Source: an uncultured Kiloniellales bacterium
Lineage (GTDB): Bacteria > Pseudomonadota > Alphaproteobacteria > Kiloniellales > JAKSDN01
Direction of reading: 5' to 3'
Assembly: GCA_947259625.1 (NCBI GenBank)
Contig: CAMYMY010000012.1
Coordinates: forward strand, 1-21,834
DNA: 21,834 nucleotides
Of the stretch, positions 15,005-21,834 are shown one piece after another. Numbering within the stretch: the stretch's first letter is position 1; every line of letters starts with the position of its first letter. The notes beneath the pieces were generated by a model. That model was not told where the DNA came from. It did not search any database and saw only the letters and a list, made by a program, of their open reading frames with translations. Both the position numbers and the translations under genes were made by a program.

Positions 15005-16126
15005 GTGCCCAACCGACAAACCTTTCATATCGCCGTGCTGCCCGGCGACGGGATCGGCAGCGAGGTCATGGCGGCCTGCCTGCGGGTGCTCGACGCGTTG
15101 AGCCCGAACCTCGATGGCATCGAACTCGCCACCGAGACCCTGGACGCCGGCGCCGAACTCTACCGGCGCTGCGGCGAGGCCTTCCCCGAGGCGGCCTTCG
15201 AACGGGCCAAGCAGGCGGACGCCATCTTGCTGGGCGCCATGGGACTGCCGGACGTACGCGGCCCCGACGGCCGGGAACTGGCGCCGCAACTCGATCTGCG
15301 CGAACGCCTACAGCTCTTCGCCGGGGTGCGACCGATAAGGACCCTGCCAGGCCTCGCGCTGCCGCTCGCCGATCCGCGAGCGAGCGGGCTGGACCTGGTG
15401 CTGGTCAGGGAATCCACCGAGGGACTTTTCGCAAGCCGCGCCAGCGGCCGCATAGAAGGGGACGAGATCGCACGCGATACCCTGACGATCACGCGAAGCG
15501 CCTCGGAGCGCCTCTTCGACTTCACCTTCGAACTCGCGCGCCGGCGCAAGGCGGCCGGCCACCCCGGCCGGGTCACCTGCGTCGACAAGGCGAACGTATT
15601 GCGCTCCTTCGGATTCTTCCGGGGGATCTTCGACCAGCGCGCCCGGCTCTTTCCCGACATTCAGGCCGAGCACTGCTATGTCGACGCCATGGCGCTCAAT
15701 CTGGTCCGGCAGCCCTGGAGCTACGACGTGATCGTCACCGAGAACATGTTCGGCGACATCCTCTCGGACTTGGGTGCGGGCCTCATGGGCGGTATGGGCA
15801 TGGCGCCCTCCGCTGACATCGGCGAGAGCCACGCGGTGTTCCAGCCGTGCCACGGCAGCGCGCCGGACATCGCCGGCCAAGGCAAGGCCAATCCGACCGC
15901 GATGCTCCTCTCGGCGGCCATGATGCTCGAATGGCTCGGCGAAAGACACGACGTCGCGGCCTGCCGGCGGGCGGGACGGCGCCTGTCCGTGGCCGTGGCG
16001 GCCGCCTTCGCCGAGGGTTCGCTGCGGCCCTTCGAACTGGGCGGCCGCGACGGTACGGCCGAGATCACCGAGGCCGTCCTGCGCACCCTGGAGCAGACGC
16101 CGGTGTCGACGGGCGGAACGCCGTGA
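15005..16126 (+). CDS. Isocitrate/isopropylmalate dehydrogenase-family oxidoreductase (IPMDH/tartrate dehydrogenase-like)
   Basis: This 373-aa protein starts at GTG 15005, with TTGGGGAG upstream. It has the beta-decarboxylating dehydrogenase hallmarks: IAVLPGDGIGSE (9-20), R99 and R109 for the substrate carboxylates, RESTEG (135-140), K195 in VDKANVLR, metal ligands D227, D251 and D255 around TENMFGDILSD, and NAD+-type HGSAPDIAG (283-291). The catalytic Tyr expected in E-x-T-x-G-x-Y is Phe (F142). Location in a carbohydrate-uptake cluster rather than with leuC/leuD argues against leucine synthesis and for a dehydrogenase of tartrate/malate-like or other 2-hydroxy acids. Its stop overlaps the next start (GTGA), so it is translationally coupled to the Gfo/Idh/MocA gene. 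Confidence 0.88.
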   Translation: MPNRQTFHIAVLPGDGIGSEVMAACLRVLDALSPNLDGIELATETLDAGAELYRRCGEAFPEAAFERAKQADAILLGAMGLPDVRGPDGRELAPQLDLRERLQLFAGVRPIRTLPGLALPLADPRASGLDLVLVRESTEGLFASRASGRIEGDEIARDTLTITRSASERLFDFTFELARRRKAAGHPGRVTCVDKANVLRSFGFFRGIFDQRARLFPDIQAEHCYVDAMALNLVRQPWSYDVIVTENMFGDILSDLGAGLMGGMGMAPSADIGESHAVFQPCHGSAPDIAGQGKANPTAMLLSAAMMLEWLGERHDVAACRRAGRRLSVAVAAAFAEGSLRPFELGGRDGTAEITEAVLRTLEQTPVSTGGTP

Positions 16127-17160
16127 GTGCCGGCCTGCGGATAGCGGTCGCGGGCAGCGGCTACTTCAGCCGGTTCCACTACGACGCCTGGAGCCGGATC
16201 GCGGAGGCCAGGGTCGTCGCTCTCGCCTCCCCGGACCGGGAGAGCGCGGCGGCGCAGGCCGAAGCCTTCGGGGTCCCGAAAACCTACGACGAAGTGGGCG
16301 AGATGCTCGAGCGGGAGCGGCCCGACCTGCTCGACATCGTCACGCCGCCCGGGACCCATCTCGCCCTGGTGCGGGCGGCGGCCGAACGGGACATCGCGAC
16401 GATCTGCCAAAAGCCCCTGGCTCCCTCCCTTGCCGAGGCGGAGGACTTGGTCGCAGCGGCGGAAAACGCAGGGATCACCCTGGTGGTACACGAGAACTTC
16501 CGCTTCATGCCCTGGTTCCGCCACGCCAGAAGCCTGATCGAGGCCGGGAGGCTGGGCACTCTCCATGGGGTGCAGTTCCGGCTCAGGCCGGGCGACGGCC
16601 AGGGACCGGAGGCCTACCTGGCGCGCCAGCCCTATTTCCAGACGATGGAACGCTTCTTGATCCACGAAACCGGCATTCACTTCATCGACGTCTTCCGCTT
16701 TCTCCTGGGCGAGGTCACGGCGGTCACGGCGCGGCTCAGGCGGATCAACCCGGCGATCATCGGCGAAGACGCCGGATACGTGATCTTCGAGTTCGAGAGC
16801 GGCACCACCGGCCTGTTCGACGCCAACCGGCTCAACGACCACGTGGCCGAGGACTGCCGACTCACTATGGGCGAGATGCACCTTGAGGGCGCGGCCGGCG
16901 TCTTGCGCCTGGACGGCCTGGGCCGGCTGTGGTGGAAACCCCACGGCGGAGCCGAGGCCGAGGAGCCCTACGCCTGGCAGGAGCGCGGTTTCGCCGGCGA
17001 TTGCGTCCACAGCCTGCAGCAGCATGTCGTGGACCACCTGCTGCACGGCGTGCCGCTCGCCAACACCGGGCGCGACTATCTGGTCAACCTCCGCATCGAG
17101 GACGCGATCTACCGATCGCACGGCACCGGGCGTCGGATCGAAGTCCAAACGACTCAGTAA
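16123..17160 (+). CDS. Gfo/Idh/MocA family oxidoreductase
   Basis: This 345-aa NAD(P)-dependent dehydrogenase of sugars, inositols or related polyols starts at GTG 16123, which overlaps the preceding TGA. The Rossmann segment is RIAVAGSGYFSRFH (6-19). The nucleotide-lysine motif, usually E-K-P, reads C-Q-K-P-L (95-99) with K97. HENFRF is at 123-128, and the catalytic region H-E-T-G-I-H-F-I-D (181-189) supplies the general base H186 region and D189. Length is standard. It probably oxidises a sugar or polyol carried by the CUT1 importer, together with the other three dehydrogenases around it. Its last seven bases overlap the end of the convergent SDR gene. Confidence 0.9.
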   Translation: MSAGLRIAVAGSGYFSRFHYDAWSRIAEARVVALASPDRESAAAQAEAFGVPKTYDEVGEMLERERPDLLDIVTPPGTHLALVRAAAERDIATICQKPLAPSLAEAEDLVAAAENAGITLVVHENFRFMPWFRHARSLIEAGRLGTLHGVQFRLRPGDGQGPEAYLARQPYFQTMERFLIHETGIHFIDVFRFLLGEVTAVTARLRRINPAIIGEDAGYVIFEFESGTTGLFDANRLNDHVAEDCRLTMGEMHLEGAAGVLRLDGLGRLWWKPHGGAEAEEPYAWQERGFAGDCVHSLQQHVVDHLLHGVPLANTGRDYLVNLRIEDAIYRSHGTGRRIEVQTTQ

Positions 17161-17906
17161 GTCGCCCGACCGCCGGAGAGGTCGAAGACGGCGCCGGTCG
17201 CGAACGAGCAGTCCTCCGAGGCCAGCCAGGCGATCAGGGCGGCGATCTCCTGGACCGTGACGAAGCGGCCCCGCGGGATCTTGGACAGCATGTAGTCGAT
17301 GTGCTCCTGGCTGATCTGCTCGAAGATGCTGGTCTTGGCGGCGGCGGGGGTGACGCAGTTGACCGCGATCTCGTAGCCGGCCAGCTCTTTGCCCAGCGAC
17401 TTGGTGAGCGCGATCACCCCGGCCTTGGCCGCGCTGTAAGCGGAGGCGTTGGGATTGCCCTCCTTGCCGGCGATCGAAGCGACGTTCACGATGCGCCCGT
17501 AGTTCCGCTCGATCATGCCCGGCACCACCGCTCGGCAACAGAGGAACACGCCGGTCAGGTCGGTCTCCAGCACCTTTTGCCATTCCGCAACCGGGTAATG
17601 CCAGGTCACCGTGGTGACGCCCGCGATGCCGGCATTGTTGATCAGGATGTCGATCGGACCCAAGGCCGCCTGCGTGTCCTCGACCGCCGCTTCCAGGGCC
17701 TCGAGATCGGTCACGTCCGCTTCGATGGCGTGCACTTGGCCCCATTCCGAGAGCTGGGCCCGGGCGAGCTCGAGCAGCTTGGCGTCCCGGTCCCACAGGC
17801 AGACCTTGGCGCCGCTCTTCACGAAGCGCTGCGCCACCGCCTGGCCGATGCCCTGGGCCGCGCCGGTCACCACCGCGCAACGGCCACCCAAATCGATCTG
17901 GTTCAT
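17154..17906 (-). CDS. SDR family oxidoreductase (3-oxoacyl-ACP reductase-like fold, sugar/polyol dehydrogenase candidate)
   Basis: This 250-aa classical short-chain dehydrogenase is read from ATG at 17906, supported by GGGAGT just upstream. T-G-A-A-Q-G-I-G (14-21) binds the cofactor, and D39 after the second strand (LWDRD) predicts NAD+ preference. N-N-A-G is at 90-93. The catalytic set is S144, Y157 and K161 (Y-S-A-A-K). The region KTSIFEQISQEHIDYML (191-207) is the variable substrate-binding lid. Such proteins are often labelled FabG by default, but the setting beside sugar/polyol dehydrogenases and a CUT1 importer favours a catabolic role. It converges on, and overlaps by 7 nt, the Gfo/Idh/MocA gene. 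Confidence 0.9.
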   Translation of the reverse strand: MNQIDLGGRCAVVTGAAQGIGQAVAQRFVKSGAKVCLWDRDAKLLELARAQLSEWGQVHAIEADVTDLEALEAAVEDTQAALGPIDILINNAGIAGVTTVTWHYPVAEWQKVLETDLTGVFLCCRAVVPGMIERNYGRIVNVASIAGKEGNPNASAYSAAKAGVIALTKSLGKELAGYEIAVNCVTPAAAKTSIFEQISQEHIDYMLSKIPRGRFVTVQEIAALIAWLASEDCSFATGAVFDLSGGRATY

Positions 17907-18315
17907 GCCAACTCCCGTTGTGCCTCGGATATTCGCTTCAACTGCCCGAGCACACACCTATCGGTCAAGGCCATAGCCTCCGGTTCTCGAATCGGCCCTG
18001 CCCTGCCCCACCGAAGAAGGCCACGCGGTTCGATCGACAGGGACGACTCAGCTTGGAGCGTTTCGAGGTCGCCGCAAGGAACCGCTGCCATACTCGCGTC
18101 AAGGGCATAAGGACGATCACCATGGCCGCCTCGAGATAGTCGTTCGCCGAGAGGCTGTGGCGGACCCACCGCGGGCCCGAGTCCTGCTCCGCCATGCGGT
18201 CTTCTATGCCGGTGGCGAGCGACAATTACCTTGTTTGCACCGTCGTGACACGCCACCATAATTCGACGGTCGAGAGGTATGGTACCCGCGGAATGTTGAA
18301 TAGAGAAGGCGTGTG
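17907..18315. other. 409-bp intergenic region with possible degraded reading frame
   Basis: This region lies between divergent genes. A minus-strand frame (18225 or 18195 down to 17965) encodes up to 86 residues with a hydrophobic patch near YLEAAMVIVLMPL, but it lacks a good ribosome site and I recognise no family. The right end holds candidate control signals for the GT-C-like gene. These are a weak TTGCAC-N16-CATAAT promoter (18235-18262) and a perfect 7-bp inverted repeat ACCGTCG/CGACGGT (18239-18245, 18264-18270) flanking its -10. Otherwise nothing is seen. Confidence 0.3.
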
Positions 18316-19872
18316 ATGCAACAGCCGCCTTTCGGTTCCGGTGCCCGGGGTTTCCGGCCGTCCGTGCTGGTGCGGCCGGCGGACTGGTATCGGAACATGG
18401 TCGCGCGCGGCTGGATCAACGGCCTGTCGGTGTTCGCCGTCACGACGGCAGGCGTCTTCGCGTTGCTTTGCGTTTCCAACCTATTCCTATTTCGAACGGT
18501 CGTTTACCTGGACTACGATTTCGCGGCAGACGCGATCCTCACTCAAAAGGCCGAGGATTTCACCCTGCTGACAGGCCATTATTCATGGTCGAGGTTCAAC
18601 CATCCGGGCCCGTTTTTCTTCTACGTTCGCGGCCTTTTCGGTTTTTTGCTAGGCGATATACTTCCGACACACGGCAATGCGTATCTTATCGGCGCGTTGT
18701 TTACCTCGGCACTTTTCGTCGGCGTTACGGCGTTCCTCGCCTACGGGCTCGTCGACTCGAGGCGCGGGGCGATATTAGCGCTCGTCGCCACAATGCAGGT
18801 TCTCTGGGCTTTCGATCGTGTACTGCCCAACCCATGGATACCGATTCAGCTCGTCGCGCCATTCATTGCGTATCAATTGGCCCTGCTGCATCTCGTCCTC
18901 GGACGACAGCCCTGGGCGGCAGGGCTGGCCGCGTTCTGCGGTGCGGTCCTGGTTCACGGTCATATCACCCTGACGCTCTTCGTCATACCGACCTTCGCCT
19001 TGGCGTTCGTCTATGGCATTGTGAAGCACAAGCACAGACGGGCCGTTTACCTCCTCTCCGCAGGCTCGGTCGTTGGTGTCTTCGTCCTGCCCATCGTGCT
19101 CGACCTGATAAGCGCCGATCCCGACAATCTTGACAAAGTCCTCTTGTCGACGGCGAGACTTGCCTCCGGCCCGACGGTCGGTCTGGCAGGTGCCGGTCGC
19201 TTGGCCCTGCGTCACCTCGGGTCCATCGATTCGGCGATCTACGCGGTAGCCGCCGTGCTCGTCATAGCGGTGATCGAGCGCCGCCACATGATGCGGGAGA
19301 CCGCGGCGGCGGCTGTCATCTTCCTGCTCATGTGCGGTCTCTTCGTCGCCGCGGCGAGCGGATTGCCGAAGGCGATCCCCTGGCATCCGGCCATCATCTT
19401 TCGCGGCATCGTGCTGGGTTTCCTCATCGTAGTCACCTGCGCCGGGACGGATGTCTTGGCGAAAGCGAAACCCTTTACCACCCTGGCAGTTTGCGGTGCG
19501 CTCCTGTTGGCCATAGTCAACGTCGGTTCCTTCTCCAGCCCCTACAAGGGCAATCCGACCGTCAAGCAGTTCGCCGATTTCATAGAACAACAAAACCCCA
19601 ATACTATCATAGTCCATAGGCAAGGGGGGCGTAACACGTCCTGGCGAATGGCCATAGGAACCGTTTTCGAACTGAGGCGACGCGGTCGCGATGTCTGCTT
19701 CTTCGAGAAGAGACTGGCCTTCATGTTCACGGACCCTTATATCTGTCCGCCCGATCAGCGCGGCCATTCCTTCCTTGTTTCCATGACGGAGGATTGCAAG
19801 ACCCTTGAACAGCCTTGCGTCATTACGGGTGGGCGGTTCGCGTTGATTCGCCTGCCCCCGGGATCCCGGTAA
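18316..19872 (+). CDS. Polytopic membrane protein, putative GT-C-type glycosyltransferase
   Basis: This 518-aa protein is read from ATG at 18316, with AAGG six bases upstream; a GTG three bases earlier is an alternative. It has roughly ten hydrophobic helices between residues 35 and 430 and a soluble C-terminal part of about 90 residues. The first periplasmic loop holds VVYLDYDFAAD (61-71), an acidic motif of the kind expected in lipid-linked-sugar transferases. A following S-R-F-N-H-P-G-P-F-F-F-Y motif (about 93-104) is seen in hypothetical GT39/PMT-like membrane proteins. These are family impressions, not a search result. The C-terminal domain has several cysteines (C455, C473, C492, C498 approximately) that could form disulfides in the periplasm. 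Neighbouring UbiA-like and AftB-like genes support an envelope glycan role. Confidence 0.7.
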   Translation: MQQPPFGSGARGFRPSVLVRPADWYRNMVARGWINGLSVFAVTTAGVFALLCVSNLFLFRTVVYLDYDFAADAILTQKAEDFTLLTGHYSWSRFNHPGPFFFYVRGLFGFLLGDILPTHGNAYLIGALFTSALFVGVTAFLAYGLVDSRRGAILALVATMQVLWAFDRVLPNPWIPIQLVAPFIAYQLALLHLVLGRQPWAAGLAAFCGAVLVHGHITLTLFVIPTFALAFVYGIVKHKHRRAVYLLSAGSVVGVFVLPIVLDLISADPDNLDKVLLSTARLASGPTVGLAGAGRLALRHLGSIDSAIYAVAAVLVIAVIERRHMMRETAAAAVIFLLMCGLFVAAASGLPKAIPWHPAIIFRGIVLGFLIVVTCAGTDVLAKAKPFTTLAVCGALLLAIVNVGSFSSPYKGNPTVKQFADFIEQQNPNTIIVHRQGGRNTSWRMAIGTVFELRRRGRDVCFFEKRLAFMFTDPYICPPDQRGHSFLVSMTEDCKTLEQPCVITGGRFALIRLPPGSR

Positions 19873-20008
19873 GCCGACGAAAGCCCGCCGAGATCCCGCC
19901 CGTGCCACTGTCCAGCTCTTTGCTGTCCCGAATATCGCAAAACCCAGACAATCTCCGCTTCCCGACTAACGACGATGGGCAGGAAACCGACTAGACCGGA
20001 TGGCCCTC

Positions 20009-20036
20009 TTGACGCATACGTCCCAAAATCTAGGCT
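20009..20036 (+). promoter_or_regulatory. Possible promoter for UbiA-like fragment
   Basis: TTGACG (20009-20014), a 16-nt spacer and TAGGCT (20031-20036) resemble a weak sigma-70-type promoter. Transcription would begin about 3-6 nt before the ATG at 20046, and no Shine-Dalgarno is visible there, so the message might be leaderless. Confidence 0.3.
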
Positions 20037-20045
20037 AATCACCAC

Positions 20046-20540
20046 ATGAACGCCAAGGCGGTCCTCTCTTTGATGCGGCCCAAGCAGTGGGCCAAGAACG
20101 CGTTCGTCGCAGCCCCCCTGTTCTTTACTCCCGCGGCCCTTACTCTGGTGAACGTCCAAACCGTCGCCGGCGGCATCGCGAGCTTTTGCACCTTGGCCAG
20201 CGCGCTCTATATCCTGAACGACTTCGCCGACCGCGAGGCCGACCGCAGGCATCCGACCAAGCGCCATCGGCCGTTGGCGGCCGGAACGGTCTCGGTGCCG
20301 GTAGCCTTCGTCTTGTTCCTGGTGCTGCTCGTGGCGGGCTTGGGCCTCGCGATCGCGCTGCCCGGGAGTGTCCTCACGGTGATCGGCCTGTACTTCGCCG
20401 CAACAACCCAGAATACAGAACCCAAATCGCAAAATGGAGTCATGCCATCGGATGACTGCAAAGGAGATGCATTTCCCTTGGCGGTGGGACCGCAGTACGA
20501 TTTCCACGAATTCGGATGTCATCTCGGGACTGTCGGCTAA
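20046..20540 (+). pseudogene. Truncated UbiA-family prenyltransferase (decaprenyl-phosphate phosphoribosyltransferase-like)
   Basis: The frame encodes 164 aa, but only about residues 1-117 resemble the family. It begins MRPKQWAKN (10-18), typical of the branch that makes decaprenylphosphoryl-5-phosphoribose, and has the first Asp-rich motif N58-D59-x-x-D62-x-x-x-D66 followed by H-P-T-K-R (69-73) and R-P-L-A. After GLYFA (114-118, near base 20400) similarity ends. The remaining residues are polar and look like random read-through to TGA. Full-length members are about 290 aa with nine helices and a second Asp motif, all missing here, so the enzyme should be inactive. The following bases are AT-richer, consistent with deletion, insertion or recombination at about 20400. 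Its former role would be supplying polyprenyl-phosphate pentose to a membrane arabinosyltransferase such as the next gene. Confidence 0.75.
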
Positions 20541-20602
20541 CGTAATCGCCGGTCGTTGCAAATGAAATTAGAAACCGCCCCTCTATCAGGAAAGGAGCGA
20601 GT

Positions 20603-21834
20603 ATGACAGGCGATCCGAGCGACAACAGGTCGGACTCGTCCAAGCTGGAAAGCTTCTTTTCTGGCGCATTAGAGTCTCGAAATATTCTTACGGTTGTCTT
20701 AACTGTTCTTGGCGTATGGGCTATCTCCTTTATTGGGCGGACAATCGTTTGGATCGATGGGGACCCTTACTTCTCTCTTTTTGACGACGCGATGATTTCC
20801 ATGCGTTATGCTCTTAATTTTGTAAACGGCTATGGCCTAGTTTGGAACGAGGGCGAAGCCGTTGAGGGGTATTCAAATCCGCTTTGGACACTCTGGATGG
20901 CGGCAGCAATAGCTGTCTTAGGTAAGGCCAATGCACCACTAGCCATTCAAGTGACGGGATTCTCCTTATTGCTGTTAACAGTCGCAATCTCGTCTCGCGC
21001 AGCTTACGAGTACTGGGGTAAATCGGGATTACACAATTCACGCCCGCGCACGGCGGCTTTTTTGACAACACTGATGCTCGTGGCAACACTCTATCCTCTA
21101 CACTATTGGTCGCTTATGGGAATGGAGGTATCTTTGCTGGCAACAATGGCCGCAGCTAGCGTACTTGTACTGGTGCGAGTAAGTACAAGTCGATTGCAGG
21201 CTGTTCGGGGACTCTTGGCAATTGTAACCGCGGCTGCAATTTCATACTTCACGAGGCCAGATGGTTTTCTCGTGTTATTACCCCTGATTGCCATATGTTT
21301 ATTTTATTCATTGAAGCAGTCACCGCGGCAGACGATCATCGCTCTCACATGGTTTTCTATCTTCCTGGCAGTATTGGTGGCGGCCCACTTGCTGTGGCGG
21401 TACCAGTTTTATGGGTCTTTGGTGCCCAATACTTACTTCCTCAAGGTTGAAGGATACGACATCGGCCTTCGTGTATCAAATGGGGTTGGTTTCATGATGG
21501 AAGGGTTTATGCAAAGCTACGGGATAGCCTTCTTGTTAACTGTAGTTTTGGTTGTTACCTATCTGCGAGACAGTCTATTGGTGGCGGGGCTTATGTTCTC
21601 ATTCATTATTTCCGTATCGTATCAAATATATATCGGAGGAGATCCGTGGACCTACTGGCGGCAGCTCGTGCCGGGCTTGGTCCTGCTCTTTGTCGGCTTA
21701 GGTATCGCTGCTGGCACATGTCTTCGAAACGTTGGGCAGAACAGGAAGGGGATATTGTTCTCCGCGCTACTAAGCGGGGTTTTTTTGCTTTGTGGCTTTA
21801 TGAACGCTATGAACGCTCGATTCGTAAAAGAGAT
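20603..21834 (+). CDS. AftB-like GT-C membrane glycosyltransferase, 3' end outside the window
   Basis: The frame runs from ATG 20603 (AAAGGAG upstream) to the right edge, 410 residues with no stop; it is absent from simple closed-ORF lists because it is open-ended. Hydrophobic helices alternate throughout. The first periplasmic loop has F-D-D-A-M-I-S-M-R-Y-A (60-70), the acidic pair typical of GT-C enzymes, followed by GLVWNEGEAVEGYSNPLW (78-95), M-G-M-E (172-175), TRPDG (217-221), FYGSLVPNTYFLK (269-281) and I-G-G-D-P-W (344-349). I recognise this motif order from AftB-type arabinofuranosyltransferases and related bacterial proteins, which transfer a pentofuranose from a polyprenyl-phosphate donor on the periplasmic side. 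Codon use is unlike the rest of the window (many TTA, CTT, GTA, ACA), suggesting transfer. The identification is by motif memory. Confidence 0.75.
   Translation, partial: MTGDPSDNRSDSSKLESFFSGALESRNILTVVLTVLGVWAISFIGRTIVWIDGDPYFSLFDDAMISMRYALNFVNGYGLVWNEGEAVEGYSNPLWTLWMAAAIAVLGKANAPLAIQVTGFSLLLLTVAISSRAAYEYWGKSGLHNSRPRTAAFLTTLMLVATLYPLHYWSLMGMEVSLLATMAAASVLVLVRVSTSRLQAVRGLLAIVTAAAISYFTRPDGFLVLLPLIAICLFYSLKQSPRQTIIALTWFSIFLAVLVAAHLLWRYQFYGSLVPNTYFLKVEGYDIGLRVSNGVGFMMEGFMQSYGIAFLLTVVLVVTYLRDSLLVAGLMFSFIISVSYQIYIGGDPWTYWRQLVPGLVLLFVGLGIAAGTCLRNVGQNRKGILFSALLSGVFLLCGFMNAMNARFVKE

Noticed and set aside
15005..16126. Calling the gene leuB
   Set aside because: No leuC/leuD neighbours, catalytic Tyr is Phe, and the setting is carbohydrate catabolism.
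15721..17880. A 719-codon minus-strand open frame
   Set aside because: It crosses the IPMDH-like, Gfo/Idh/MocA and SDR genes, all supported by catalytic motifs in other frames; its translation has no recognisable domains.
20400..20602. Insertion-sequence remnant
   Set aside because: No terminal inverted repeats, target duplication or transposase motifs could be recognised; only the breakpoint itself is supported.
1..21834. CRISPR arrays, tRNA, rRNA, phage or toxin-antitoxin systems
   Set aside because: No regularly spaced repeats, cloverleaf-like segments or matching proteins were seen on either strand.

Overview
The window is high-GC DNA with tightly packed operons, frequent ATGA/GTGA stop-start overlaps and strong Shine-Dalgarno sites. 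Gene content (two ABC importers, a sugar-acid dehydratase and several dehydrogenases) and general style point to an alphaproteobacterium, perhaps Rhodospirillales-like. No rRNA, tRNA or CRISPR was seen, and taxonomy is inference only.

Layout. (1) 1-255 is the C-terminal end of a multihaem c-type cytochrome. It converges on a small membrane protein (308-775, minus) whose tail carries a 25-residue tandem repeat; a hairpin lies between them. (2) 1042-8538 is a catabolic block: an IlvD/Edd-type sugar-acid dehydratase, a complete branched-chain-amino-acid-type (Liv/HAAT) ABC importer (binding protein, two permeases, two ATPases), and a short-chain dehydrogenase very like DHRS6/2-keto-3-deoxy-L-fuconate dehydrogenase. 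Together these suggest uptake and non-phosphorylative breakdown of a sugar acid. (3) 8760-9182 (minus) is a lone DUF805 membrane protein. (4) 9496-13879 is a complete CUT1 carbohydrate ABC importer in the order ATPase, binding protein, permease, permease. (5) 13914-17906 holds four oxidoreductases. A beta-hydroxyacid dehydrogenase (minus) is divergent from an IPMDH/tartrate-dehydrogenase-like gene coupled to a Gfo/Idh/MocA oxidoreductase, and these converge on a second SDR (minus). They look like the catabolic partners of the CUT1 importer. No transcription regulator is encoded anywhere in the window.

(6) 18316 to the right edge is different: envelope glycosylation genes. A polytopic GT-C-like protein (18316-19872) is followed by a broken UbiA-type prenyltransferase resembling decaprenyl-phosphate phosphoribosyltransferase (20046-20540). 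Last is the start of an AftB-like arabinofuranosyltransferase-type membrane protein (20603 to edge) in markedly AT-richer DNA. UbiA beside AftB is the arrangement known from mycobacterial arabinan synthesis, so the pair suggests polyprenyl-phosphate-pentose glycosylation in a Gram-negative. The truncation and the composition change near 20400 suggest a recombination or transfer boundary.

Both importer operons carry a strong GC hairpin just after the binding-protein gene and before the permease gene, a layout expected to keep binding protein more abundant than permease.
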